Shown here one piece after another: positions 45,601-54,500 of a stretch of 64,000 nucleotides of DNA. The notes under the pieces were generated by a model. It saw nothing but the letters and a program-made list of their open reading frames with translations, was not told the DNA's origin and did not search any database. The number at the start of each line of letters is the position of its first letter. Within the stretch, counting starts at the first letter, position 1. The DNA is from BMS3ABIN04 sp965554225 (GTDB lineage Bacteria > Bacteroidota > Ignavibacteria > Ignavibacteriales > Melioribacteraceae), in NCBI GenBank assembly GCA_965554225.1, contig CBEVZC010000002.1:3433-67432 (forward strand). Reading direction: 5' to 3'. The position numbers and the translations under genes were made by a program.

Positions 45601-45823
45601 CGGAATTGGCATGTCGAAAGATTTCATTAATAATTTGTTCAAACCATTTACTCAAGAAGACGGCGGCTATACAAGAAAGTTCGAAGGGAACGGTTTAAGT
45701 TTAGCATTAGTTAAAAATTATTGCGAGCTTAATAATGCCGAAATTAATGTAAAATCTGAAAAGGGTAAAGGTTCCATTTTTACTGTTACTTTTAGCAATG
45801 AAATTAAAAAAATCAATATGTGA
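42686..45823 (+). CDS. Two-component propeller histidine kinase (periplasmic sensor, no output domain)
   Basis: A 1045-residue sensor kinase. After a signal peptide ending near AAAQ come about fourteen periplasmic Reg_prop repeats of the type NIWIGTDKGLSKFD, forming two seven-bladed propellers. A Y_Y_Y domain follows (about 655-745, SYRFNKGMW), then a membrane helix (about 755-775), a short coiled coil, and a HisKA domain with the phospho-acceptor His825 in FLAQMSHEIRTPIN. The HATPase domain has LIDNAVKYTN, DIKDTGIGMSKD and GNGLSLALVKN. Unlike the hybrid sensors of Bacteroides, no receiver or AraC domain follows, and no response regulator gene is adjacent. The ligand is unknown. Confidence 0.9.
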   Translation: MNIKEFFINNSYKVKRLIFLIFLISTSAAAQKLNFKRFTAQDGLSISQITSILQNKDGYLFIGTGGGLNIFDGNKFKVYNTSNGLVDNNVNNLVSDDNNNIWIGTDKGLSKFDGYSFVNYTREDGLPGNTIWSLFYTNDGKILIGTNNGFCIYDNGNFITFTDSIFENHKAVWSIYKDSKGLLWLGVEGGIINYDGNQFWLNKWNNSIRNKAVFTFCESHEGSLWIGTEDNVYTLKDEKLTNINRKWNVNLKGNWTIKEDSDRNIWIGSDGKLSKISKSKINTYNKNNGFSEYQVWAICQDNEKNMWFGTDGDLFMLTDENYKMYDKLDGKNINAWSIKQNKNDDIWILAEKFKVLKFHNNKLTYVNIPGLKNISGLTYILVDRKNNLWFGADNFLLKYDYRTLNKIKLKTDYYGDGVQCLLEDSNGKIWFGTVYSGVFNLEDNKLNPVDKSIGLNSLNVFYLFRDSKGNLWAGTGNGINKYENDKWITPENLKKLNRYSIININEDLQGNLWFGTYEIGVVKYSPKSNLFDTLSTKDGLNDNSVLAISFDGNGGMWIGTNKGLNKFDLRTYNQTGKKIIIPFNRYDGFAGTELIQNAALKDKDGNMWFGTVKGLLKFDPLKLKLTSTPPLVHITGLSVFSPNFEELKLDRKTLLKFSKDEALHFDYDYNNISIDFIGINLSNPYNAKYSYRFNKGMWSKPTKSSKITFHDLSSGKYEFEVRAENKYNVWSTKTAKVNFNIATPFWKTIWFYVLLGFLVMYLTYLFFTIRINHIKKMNRDLEERISERLKFEEKLKLNKLELQKAKTKAEKSDKLKSEFLAQMSHEIRTPINSILSFSNLIQDELKDKLDSELKEGFEIVNSGSRRLIRTIDSILNMSRIQTGNIDLTPDRIKICEILDDLKQEFLEIAKSKSIDFKTNYKITDCYVYADNYTVTQLFANLIDNAVKYTNNGKIEITIYELDDKICVDIKDTGIGMSKDFINNLFKPFTQEDGGYTRKFEGNGLSLALVKNYCELNNAEINVKSEKGKGSIFTVTFSNEIKKINM

Positions 45824-45843
45824 TTGTTAATTTTCCCCAAAAG

Positions 45844-46518
45844 TTATTCTTCTTTTAGTTTATCCTTAAAGATTTTTTCGAACTTTTCTAATTTCGGAGT
45901 AATAACAAAACTGCAATATGGCTGTCTTTTATTCTCTTTATAATAATTTTGATGATAATTCTCAGCTTTATAAAAATTTGTAAAGGGAGTAATTTCGGTT
46001 ACAATAGGATCCGGGAATATTTTTTCTTTGGTTAACTCGTTTTTATATTTTTCTGCTAATGTTTCTTGTTCCTTATTATGATAAAAAATAACAGATCTGT
46101 ATTGAGTCCCAACATCAGCTCCCTGCCTATTCAAAGTTGTAGGATCATGAACCGACCAAAACACCTCCAGTAAATCTTTGTAACTTATTATACTTGGATC
46201 GTAAGATATTTGGCATGCTTCTGCATGACCTGTTCTTCCGGTTGTGACTTCATGATAAGTCGGGTTTTCAACAGTTCCGCCGGCATAGCCTGAGACGACG
46301 GATTTAACACCTTTTAATCGCTGAAATATTGCTTCGGTGCACCAAAAACATCCCGTACCAAATGTTGCTGTTTCCAGTTTATTTTCCTTTGTCAAAGTTT
46401 TTTTCTCCGGTTTGTGGTTTTTGCTTTCCGATTTTTGTCCGTAACTAACTGTTAGTAAAAATAGTGAAAATATTGCTATATAAAACTTAACAGATTTTAT
46501 TCTAATATAATTTTTCAA
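45844..46518 (-). CDS. msrA: Peptide-methionine (S)-S-oxide reductase MsrA, exported form
   Basis: Repairs methionine sulfoxide in proteins. The catalytic motif GCFWCTEAIF is complete, with GYAGGTVENPTYHEV, GHAEACQISYDP and YHQNYY, all MsrA-typical. The catalytic domain is preceded by a hydrophobic segment (VKFYIAIFSLFLLTVSYGQ) and a charged linker, so the enzyme should be periplasmic or membrane-tethered. There is no ATG in the N-terminal region. A TTG at 46518 with AGG 7 nt upstream is my preferred start; a longer in-frame TTG start at 46581 is possible. No msrB is fused or adjacent. It lies after the PagL-like gene on the same strand. Confidence 0.9.
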   Translation of the reverse strand: MKNYIRIKSVKFYIAIFSLFLLTVSYGQKSESKNHKPEKKTLTKENKLETATFGTGCFWCTEAIFQRLKGVKSVVSGYAGGTVENPTYHEVTTGRTGHAEACQISYDPSIISYKDLLEVFWSVHDPTTLNRQGADVGTQYRSVIFYHNKEQETLAEKYKNELTKEKIFPDPIVTEITPFTNFYKAENYHQNYYKENKRQPYCSFVITPKLEKFEKIFKDKLKEE

Positions 46519-46647
46519 TTTGGAACCTATCTTAAGATAATTATTAGATTGACTTTCTGACCTATAATATCGTTTCAACAATTGGATTGTGAATTCGTTC
46601 CAATAAATATAGTGAAATATTTTTCCTAAAATTCAGTATTACATTTG

Positions 46648-47151
46648 CTAAATTGAATTTAAGAGTTTAGATAGCGGAAATATGTAAGTCAATGCAAAAC
46701 TTTCAACACCTAGATTTGGAAGTCTTAATCCTCCGTTTGATACATGGTTAAAACTAATTCCTAAGCGGCTTTCATTATTAAAAAGATAAGTTAGCTCCAG
46801 TTGAGACCTGAATTCCAGAGCAAGACTTAAATCCTTACTATTACCTTGGGAATAAAATCCGGGAGCGAAACTAGGTGTAAAAATAATATGATTTGTTATG
46901 TAAAAGTCATGTAAAAATCCCCAATAGACAAGAGAAGCTCCATCCGAGTTAAACATTACTCCACCAAACGGATTAATAACATTATTCCTTTTTGCCGAAC
47001 GAAGTTCAACTCGCCACTCGGAAGTTGTAAATTCATTGTCGTGCAAAACATTAAATCTACCGACTGAAACAGCTATTGACTGGGAGTTTTGTCCCGAAAC
47101 TAAATTTGTAACAACTAGTAATAAAACAAAGAATAAAGTTTTTTTTAGCAT
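46648..47151 (-). CDS. pagL: PagL-like lipid A 3-O-deacylase (outer-membrane)
   Basis: A 167-residue predicted outer-membrane beta-barrel enzyme that removes the 3-O-linked acyl chain from lipid A. A signal peptide ends near VSGQ. The catalytic set is complete: His136 and Ser138 in NHVSNGG and Glu150 in GVESF. These have the same spacing as His126, Ser128 and Glu140 of Pseudomonas PagL. The rest shows alternating beta-strand patterns and ends in an aromatic strand (ALTYIF). It lies 28 bp after a small unknown gene and before msrA. Overall similarity to PagL is low, so the assignment rests on the motif and size. Confidence 0.78.
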   Translation of the reverse strand: MLKKTLFFVLLLVVTNLVSGQNSQSIAVSVGRFNVLHDNEFTTSEWRVELRSAKRNNVINPFGGVMFNSDGASLVYWGFLHDFYITNHIIFTPSFAPGFYSQGNSKDLSLALEFRSQLELTYLFNNESRLGISFNHVSNGGLRLPNLGVESFALTYIFPLSKLLNSI

Positions 47152-47179
47152 GTTACTTTTATAAGAGTTAATAATTGGT

Positions 47180-47431
47180 TTAATTAATAAGTTCTTCGGG
47201 AGACAGTAATTTTAGTCTCATAAATTTTTCAATATCAATCATAACCTTATAATATTTACAATCTGCTTTAGCCTTTGTAAACCTAAGGTGGTAAAAAATA
47301 TGATTGTTCTCACTGACATTAGGTAGTTCAATAATGTCAAGTTTATAACCGAGAGCTGTATACTTTTTTATTAATTCTTTATAAAGAATTACTATTCTAG
47401 CTTTTGCTTGTTCAAACTTGATCCTTTTCAT
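47180..47431 (-). CDS. Small conserved-looking protein of unknown function
   Basis: An 83-residue, lysine-rich, soluble protein with no signal peptide. I do not recognise it. The pattern is helix (about 5-28), then strands (LDIIELPN, HIFYHLRFTKA), then a C-terminal helix (KFMRLKLLSPEELIN). A strong ribosome site GGGGGGAG lies just before the ATG, which supports expression. It is 28 bp upstream of the PagL-like gene and may share its transcript. Confidence 0.6.
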   Translation of the reverse strand: MKRIKFEQAKARIVILYKELIKKYTALGYKLDIIELPNVSENNHIFYHLRFTKAKADCKYYKVMIDIEKFMRLKLLSPEELIN

Positions 47432-47700
47432 TGCTCCCCCCAGAGTTTATTGTTGAACACAATTTAAGAAAAGTAAAGCTGTTAAACTGTATTGAACTTT
47501 ACATTTTATAAATATGAAAAGAAAAATTCCGAGAGTTGTAAAATCTTTTTATAGAACTTGAGTTTTTTATAAAAATCAAGTAAAGTTAATTGCTTTACAT
47601 TTGTATATTATTAAATTTAACATATTGATTTAACTTTTGTCAGTTTTTTTTAGAATTATTTACTGAAACTCAAACAATTTTTAGAGAGTCGAGTATTAAT

Positions 47701-49464
47701 ATGCAATTTATTAGACGAATAGACGCTTTTATTGTTCTACTGTTTGTAATCTTTTTTCTAAACTATCTTTCTCTTAATTCTCATGAAAATCATAAAGATT
47801 TGACGAGTGAGGGTAAAAAAATATATTCTACTGTTACTATAGATTACTATTCTCATTCGAATAGAATAAATAAAAAAGAAATTGAGAAATTATATAAAAT
47901 TCAAAAAAAGTTATTGAAGAAGATTTCTAAATTCTTGGGAAAAAAATACTCGGGAAGTAAGATTGAGTATCATTTATACCCCAGCTTTGAAGCGAAAGGT
48001 TTAATAACAGGTAAGACTTTCCTTTCCAATTTAATTTATAAATCAAACTCTGTTCATACTGTAATGAACAATTGGATAAACGGAAACGATAACTCCGATT
48101 TAGCTCAGATTTTGCTTAATAATTCAATTGGAAAACCAAAATTTAAATTCCTTGAGCGAGGAATTGCAATTAAATTTTCTGATAATTGGAGAGGGGAAGG
48201 ATATAAATATTGGGCAAGCAAGTTTTCACTTGCCTCGGCGGTTCCCCCGCTTGCTGAACTTTTAGATAATCAAAAGATCAAATTTGAATCCAGATTTATC
48301 ACGGAATCACTGGGAGGTGCTTTTACCGATTATTTAATAAATAAATATGGAAGTAAAAAATTCATTGAAAATTATAAAGTTTGGAATCCGAATACTGATG
48401 AAATAAATAGTTTAGAGCATGGTTGGCATTTATATCTTAAGCAGTTATCAAAAAAATATAAGAACAAAATTAAAAATGATAGGAAATCATTCCCGGTAAA
48501 ACTTCCAAAATTTCTAAAAGGTTTTTGCTTTGCTCATGTTGGTTACAATATCTATAACGGTTATTTATCTAAAAAAGCTACCGATGCTTTAAGTAGACTT
48601 AAAAGTATTAGTGTAAATACAATATCAATTACTCCGTTTACTTCAATGAGAGATATTGAAAAACCGCAGCCTCTGGAATTTTGGCAGAGCGCTCGTACTG
48701 AAAACGATGAAAGCGTAATTCACGTAAATCATTTTGCTAAACAATTTGGAATGGTAACTCTTCTCAAGCCTCATATTTGGGTTCATCATAGCTGGCCAGG
48801 TGAAATTGAGATGCAAAGCCCAAAGGACTGGAATTTGTTTTTTGAAAATTATTACAAATGGATAAGACATTTTGCAATTTTAGCAGAAATGTACAAAATT
48901 CCCATCCTTTCAATCGGAAACGAGCTTTCAATAACAACAAAAAATTTTCCGGCTAAATGGACGGAAATGATTCATAAAATAAGAAAAATATATTCCGGCA
49001 AAATTACTTATGGAGCAAATTGGGGAGATGAATTTGAAAACTTGGAGTTTTGGAATAAATTCGATTTTATCGGACTCAGTGAATACTATCCTATTTCAAG
49101 AAAGAGTAATCCAAAGGAAAATGAGCTTTATAACGATGCAAAAAAAGTTTTTGCCAATATTAAAAAGGTTCACGATAAATTTAAGAAGCCAATCATATTT
49201 ACTGAAATAGGTTTCCGCATGTCCGGAGCGCCTTGGAAAACTTTTTACGAAGGGAAAGAAAAATTTGACTTTGTTCCGCAAAATCAAGCTAAAGTTTTCA
49301 ATGCTGTTTTAAGAGCGATTAATAACGAAAAGTGGATAAAAGGAATTTATATCTGGAAATGGCCAAGTTATTTGGGCTATGCTTTAAAAGAACATAGTGA
49401 AATATATACGCCCGTATATAGACCGGCGGAAAAAGTTATTAAAAAGTGGTTTGAAAAATTATGA
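47701..49464 (+). CDS. GH113-like glycoside hydrolase with degenerate peptidase-MA-like N-terminal domain
   Basis: A 587-residue two-part protein. An N-terminal signal anchor (about 8-26) is followed by a region (about 35-260) resembling peptidase MA/M1-like domains, with the late blocks TESLGGAFTDYLINKYGSKKF and a WHLYLKQL end. The HExxH zinc motif is missing (the equivalent region has only VHTVMNNW). From about 265 there is a TIM barrel like GH113 mannanases: LLKPHIWVHH, acid/base Glu408 in SIGNELS and nucleophile Glu502 in FTEIGF. It is probably periplasmic and acts on a mannan- or glucan-like sugar; the specificity is unknown. Its stop is 1 bp from that of a convergent esterase gene. Confidence 0.72.
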   Translation: MQFIRRIDAFIVLLFVIFFLNYLSLNSHENHKDLTSEGKKIYSTVTIDYYSHSNRINKKEIEKLYKIQKKLLKKISKFLGKKYSGSKIEYHLYPSFEAKGLITGKTFLSNLIYKSNSVHTVMNNWINGNDNSDLAQILLNNSIGKPKFKFLERGIAIKFSDNWRGEGYKYWASKFSLASAVPPLAELLDNQKIKFESRFITESLGGAFTDYLINKYGSKKFIENYKVWNPNTDEINSLEHGWHLYLKQLSKKYKNKIKNDRKSFPVKLPKFLKGFCFAHVGYNIYNGYLSKKATDALSRLKSISVNTISITPFTSMRDIEKPQPLEFWQSARTENDESVIHVNHFAKQFGMVTLLKPHIWVHHSWPGEIEMQSPKDWNLFFENYYKWIRHFAILAEMYKIPILSIGNELSITTKNFPAKWTEMIHKIRKIYSGKITYGANWGDEFENLEFWNKFDFIGLSEYYPISRKSNPKENELYNDAKKVFANIKKVHDKFKKPIIFTEIGFRMSGAPWKTFYEGKEKFDFVPQNQAKVFNAVLRAINNEKWIKGIYIWKWPSYLGYALKEHSEIYTPVYRPAEKVIKKWFEKL

Positions 49465-49465
49465 A

Positions 49466-50338
49466 CTATTCCGTTTGCTTACCGAATACATATACCAATC
49501 CATAACTCATTGCTTCGGATGGACAAATTAAATGTTGTCCGTTTTCGAATGTTCTAAAATAAAAATTTAAATGTTCATATTCCCTTTCTTTAAGTCTTTC
49601 AACAAATTCCGAAATAGGTTTTTGATATTTTTTAATTGATTCATTTTCTCCGACTGTTATATAAAGATTCCCGTTTAATTCTCCTCCGTTTTCGTAAAGC
49701 AAATCCTCCAAGCTCAGTAAATCTTTAATATTTTTATAAATAAACGGACTTCCAATAATATATCTGTTAAATAGTTCGGGCTCTTTCAGCATTGAATAAA
49801 GTGTGAATAACCCTCCGAGTGAATAACCGTTTAAAGTTCTGTCTGTAGAATCGGTTCTGTAAGTAGAATCGATAAAAGGTATTAATTCTTTTTTAATGAA
49901 TTGTAAATATTTATATGCACCGCCGGAAATTTCTCTGCCCGGAAATTTGGTGGGTGTATAATCCCGATTTCTAAAGTTCAATTCATTATCGCTCATCATT
50001 GTGCCGTAACCAATTCCCACCGTAATAATATCCGGGACAAACTTTCCATACTGCAGATAGCGGACTATACTCGTTGCCATATTAAAAGCAATATCACCAT
50101 CTAATAAATATAAGACAGGATAGCGTTTTTTTGTTTCGGAATAGTGTTTTGGCAATCTGACATATATGTAAAATGTATCATCTACATTTTTAGAAATTAT
50201 ATATTTAAGTTCCGTATGCTTTGTAATAACTTTCGTATACGGTGGAAATTTTGATTTCATCTCCTGTGCACTTATAAGTTTGCTGGAAATTGACATTGCG
50301 AGTAGGAAAAGCAATAGAAGTCGAATTGATCTTTTCAT
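49466..50338 (-). CDS. Exported alpha/beta-hydrolase, esterase D/Fes-like
   Basis: A 290-residue putative esterase with an N-terminal signal peptide (hydrophobic core about 6-20), so probably periplasmic. The nucleophile elbow is GYSLGGLFTLY, preceded by KRYPVLYLLDGDIAFN. A late His lies in ENGQHLICPSEAM. Family members cleave siderophores, feruloyl esters or other acyl esters; the target is unknown. AGAGGGC precedes the ATG. It is distantly related to the cytoplasmic protein at 26138. Confidence 0.82.
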   Translation of the reverse strand: MKRSIRLLLLFLLAMSISSKLISAQEMKSKFPPYTKVITKHTELKYIISKNVDDTFYIYVRLPKHYSETKKRYPVLYLLDGDIAFNMATSIVRYLQYGKFVPDIITVGIGYGTMMSDNELNFRNRDYTPTKFPGREISGGAYKYLQFIKKELIPFIDSTYRTDSTDRTLNGYSLGGLFTLYSMLKEPELFNRYIIGSPFIYKNIKDLLSLEDLLYENGGELNGNLYITVGENESIKKYQKPISEFVERLKEREYEHLNFYFRTFENGQHLICPSEAMSYGLVYVFGKQTE

Positions 50339-50486
50339 TAAAGCCCTCTAAATATTTAGAAAGAATAATTTACTTTAGATTTCTAATTATAAAAATAAAT
50401 TAAGAAGGATCAATATATAAAGCAATTCACTTAGATTTACCACTGTAATTTTATTAACTTTGGTTTTTATTTATTAAAAGGGAAAT

Positions 50487-51260
50487 ATGAAAAAACTTAA
50501 ATTACTTTCATGGAATGTAAACGGCATTAGAGCGGTTGCAAAGAAGGGTTTTCATGAATGGCTGAAACAAGCAAATCCTGACATTCTTTGTATTCAGGAA
50601 ACGAAAGCTTGGAAAGAGCAGCTTGATGAATCTTTAACAAACATAGATAGTTATCATGCTTATTTTGCCGAGGCTTATAAAAAAGGATATAGCGGAGTAG
50701 CTATTTATACAAAACAAAAACCGTTAAGTATTAAAAAAGGTATTGGCATTGAGGAGTTTGATCGGGAAGGAAGAATCTTAATTGCTGAATACCCTGAATT
50801 CACTTTGTTTAATATTTATTATCCAAACGGTAAAGCACGAGAAGAAAGGTTAAAATATAAAATGGATTTTTACGAGGCTTTCCAAAAATATGTAGTAAAG
50901 TTGAAAAAGCAAGGCAAGAAAATAATAATTTGCGGGGATGTGAATACTGCTCATAAAGAAATTGATTTGGCGAGACCAAAACCTAATTCAAAAGTTTCCG
51001 GCTTTCTCCCTGAAGAACGAGCTTGGATTGATAGATTTTTAGCTGCAGGGTTTATAGATACATTAAGAATGTTTAATACCAACGCGGAGGTTTATACTTG
51101 GTGGGATATGATGACTAGAGCGCGTGATAGAAATGTTGGATGGAGAATCGACTATTTTTTTATTAGCGAAAATTTAAGGGAAAATATCACCAACGCCTTT
51201 ACTTTACCAGACGTAATGGGATCGGATCATTGTCCCGTTGGAATAGAAGTGAAAGTTTAG
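50487..51260 (+). CDS. xth: Exodeoxyribonuclease III (AP endonuclease)
   Basis: A 257-residue Mg-dependent endonuclease/exonuclease/phosphatase-fold enzyme of base excision repair. The motifs are standard: LLSWNVNGIRAV, DILCIQETKAW (metal Glu), ICGDVNTAHKEIDLA (catalytic Asp, Asn), the IDYFFISENL segment and the final GSDHCPVG (catalytic Asp-His). Length is normal. AAGGGAAA precedes the ATG. A single-gene unit. Confidence 0.95.
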   Translation: MKKLKLLSWNVNGIRAVAKKGFHEWLKQANPDILCIQETKAWKEQLDESLTNIDSYHAYFAEAYKKGYSGVAIYTKQKPLSIKKGIGIEEFDREGRILIAEYPEFTLFNIYYPNGKAREERLKYKMDFYEAFQKYVVKLKKQGKKIIICGDVNTAHKEIDLARPKPNSKVSGFLPEERAWIDRFLAAGFIDTLRMFNTNAEVYTWWDMMTRARDRNVGWRIDYFFISENLRENITNAFTLPDVMGSDHCPVGIEVKV

Positions 51261-51526
51261 GTTACAATTTATTTACTTCTTTCTTTCTCTTGCTAAGTAT
51301 TCTTCGGTCAGTTCCCTAATTTGTGTCCCAATTTGGATGAATAGTATTTTATGATTAACTAAAATTATAAATTTTTTCTCATTATTTTATTTTAAGCTTG
51401 CATAATTTATTTACATTATGTAATATATTTAATTGTAAATAATATTATTGTTTGAAAAACTTTTCAATGACTTCTCATAATCGCCATAATTATCATATAC
51501 ACATCACCTAAAAAGAAGAGGATAAA

Positions 51527-54500
51527 ATGAGTAACATGAAACTTGCAATTTTCGGTGGGATAATTATATTTGTAGCTCTGAGTTTAATCTATCTTGTATC
51601 ACAAAAACATACAGAGGTTCCATCAAAAGATTCAGATTATGCAGAGTTTATCAGCGCCTACACTTCCGGAGTTATTTCGAGGGAATCATCTATTAAAATA
51701 CGACTGGTACAAGCAGTCGATAATGGTGAACACAAAGAAATTCCGTCTTCATTAGATTATTTAGAATTTGAACCTAAAATTAATGGTGAACTTTATTGGT
51801 TAGATAAGCAGACAATTGAATTTACACCAAAGGAAAAGCTTATGCCAAATACAATGTATGTAGCAAAGCTTAATATCAGTAAAGTTGTTAAGTCTAAAAA
51901 GAAAGAAAAGCCGTTCATATTCGAATTTAAGACCATCAAACGTCAATTCGATGTAAATGTAATCGGTCTAAAATCTTTGTCAAGTAAAAACACTCAATAT
52001 CAGAAACTTGTAGGAACAATTGAGACTTCTGATTTTGAGGATATTGGTGATATAAAGAAAATACTAACTGCAAAGTTTGAGGGAAAGGACTTGCCAATTG
52101 AATGGCAACCTGGTCAAAGCAGAAAAGTTCATAGATATGTAATTGATAGTTTGAAGCGGACTAATTCTGAAAAAAACCTTGAACTATACTGGGATGGCGA
52201 TCCAATAGGAATTGAAAACAAAGGACAATTAAATGTGAAAATTCCCGCTTTGGGAGAATTTAAACTCTCTGCAGCTAATATAGCTCACCAACCGCAGCAA
52301 TACTTGCTATTACGTTTTACCGATCCAATTAAGCAAAATCAGAACTTACGCGGACTCGTAACCATTGACAAAGTTCCGAGCTTGCGTTTTGAAGTTTCCA
52401 ACAACGAAATTAAAGTTTATCCCTCTAAACGACTTTTTGGAGATTACACAGTTCATGTTTTTCGTGGAATTAAAAATTCAATGAACTATAAAATGAAATC
52501 GGATTATACACGTAAAGTAGCTTTTGAAAATCTGAAACCTGCTGTACGACTTGTTGGGAAAGGAGTGATTATTCCAAATAATAAAAATGGTTTTATCCTT
52601 CCTTTCGAAGCTGTTAATCTTTCTGCTGTTGATGTGATTGTTACTAAGATTTTTGAAAACAACATGTCGCAATTCCTTCAAGTAAATAATATTGGAGGTT
52701 CTGCACAGTTAAGGAGAATAGGAAAACCTATCTTGAGAAAAATTGTAAAGTTAGATCAAAGCGGTATTGAATCACTTCATAAATGGAACCGGTTTTCTTT
52801 AGATCTAAATGAAATTATTCAAAAAGATCCCGGTGCGGTGTATAGAGTCAAAATCGGATTCAGAAAAAAATACTCACTTTATTTTTGCGAAAATAACATT
52901 ACCGACAACTCAAAGGAAAAGTTAACTGAAGTGCTGCCCGAAGGTGTGGAAAGTGAGTCTAGTTATTGGAATTATTATGATGAGTATTATAATGAAAATT
53001 ACAATTGGAGGCACCGTGATGATCCGTGTTACAAAGCATATTATGGAAATAGAAGATCGGTGTCGAAAAATATTTTTTCTTCTAATATTGGTATTATAGC
53101 AAAACGAGGCAATGATGGTTCATTATTATTGGTAACAACAAATATAAAAACAACACAACCGATTGGGAATGTTAATTTACATTTAATGGATTATCAAAAG
53201 CAGGAGATTGCAAAGATAGTAACAAATAGTGATGGTTTAGCAGAAACAAAATTAAATACTAAACCGTTTATGGTTTTTGCGGAAAAAGGAAATGAGAAGG
53301 GGTATCTAAGATTAGATGACGGATCCTCACTGTCTATAAGCAGATTTGATGTTTCCGGAAGCGGTATTAAAAAAGGAATTAAAGGATTTACATATGGAGA
53401 TAGGGGCGTTTGGCGTCCGGGAGATTCCCTTTTTGTTACTTTTATTTTAGAGGATTTGAACAATAATGTACCGCAGAACTTACCAATTATTTTTGAATTA
53501 ACCAATCCCAAAAATCAATTAGCACAAAGGTTTGTAAAAAAAAGAACCCAAACTGATTTTTATACTTTTAAATTTAAAACTGATCTTAATGCCCCTACGG
53601 GAGATTGGAATGCAAAAATAACTCTCGGAGGCGTAAAGTTTTATAAATCCTTAAAAATTGAGACTGTTAAACCTAATCGGTTAAAAATTAAATTCGATTT
53701 GAAAGAACCATATTTGTCTGCGAAAGACAATCCTACTGTAAAAATGAAAATAATGTGGCTTCATGGAGCAATCGGGAAAAACTTAAAAGCTAAAGTTGAT
53801 GTTTCTTTAGCCAGAACTAGAACAACTTTTAAAACTTACAGTGACTATGCTTTTGACGATCCGGTTATAAAATTTAATCCTAAACCTCAGACAATTTTTG
53901 AAGGAAAAGTTGATTCAAAAGGTGAAACAACGTTTAAGGCAAAATTTAATTTAAGTACAGAAGCGCCGGGCAAACTTAAGACTACTTTTTTTACTAAAGC
54001 GTTTGAACCCGGAGGTGATTTTAGTATTGATAGATTTATTACAGACTACTATCCGTTTGATACTTACGTAGGAATTAAACTTCCTAAAGGAGACAGATCC
54101 AGAGGCATGCTTCTAACCGATAAAGATCATAAAGTGGATATTGTTACTTTAAATTTAAAAGGGAAACCTGTTTCAAAGAAAAAGATAGAAGTTAAACTTT
54201 ATAAAATATCTTGGAAATGGTGGTGGGATCAATCTGAAGATTATCAAAGCAACTATTCTAGTAATTATTACGAGTCCACTTTAGCTGCCGATACAATCTC
54301 GACAATTGATGGGAAGGGAGAATGGAAAATAAAAGTTAAATATCCAAATTGGGGTAGATTTTTAGTAACCGCAAAAGATTTGGAAGGAGGGCACCGCACC
54401 GGGAAAATTGTTTATATCGATTGGCCCGGCTGGGCAGGACGAGCTCAGAAAGCTCAACCCGGTGGTTCTGCTATGCTATCTTTTTCATCTGATAAGAAAA

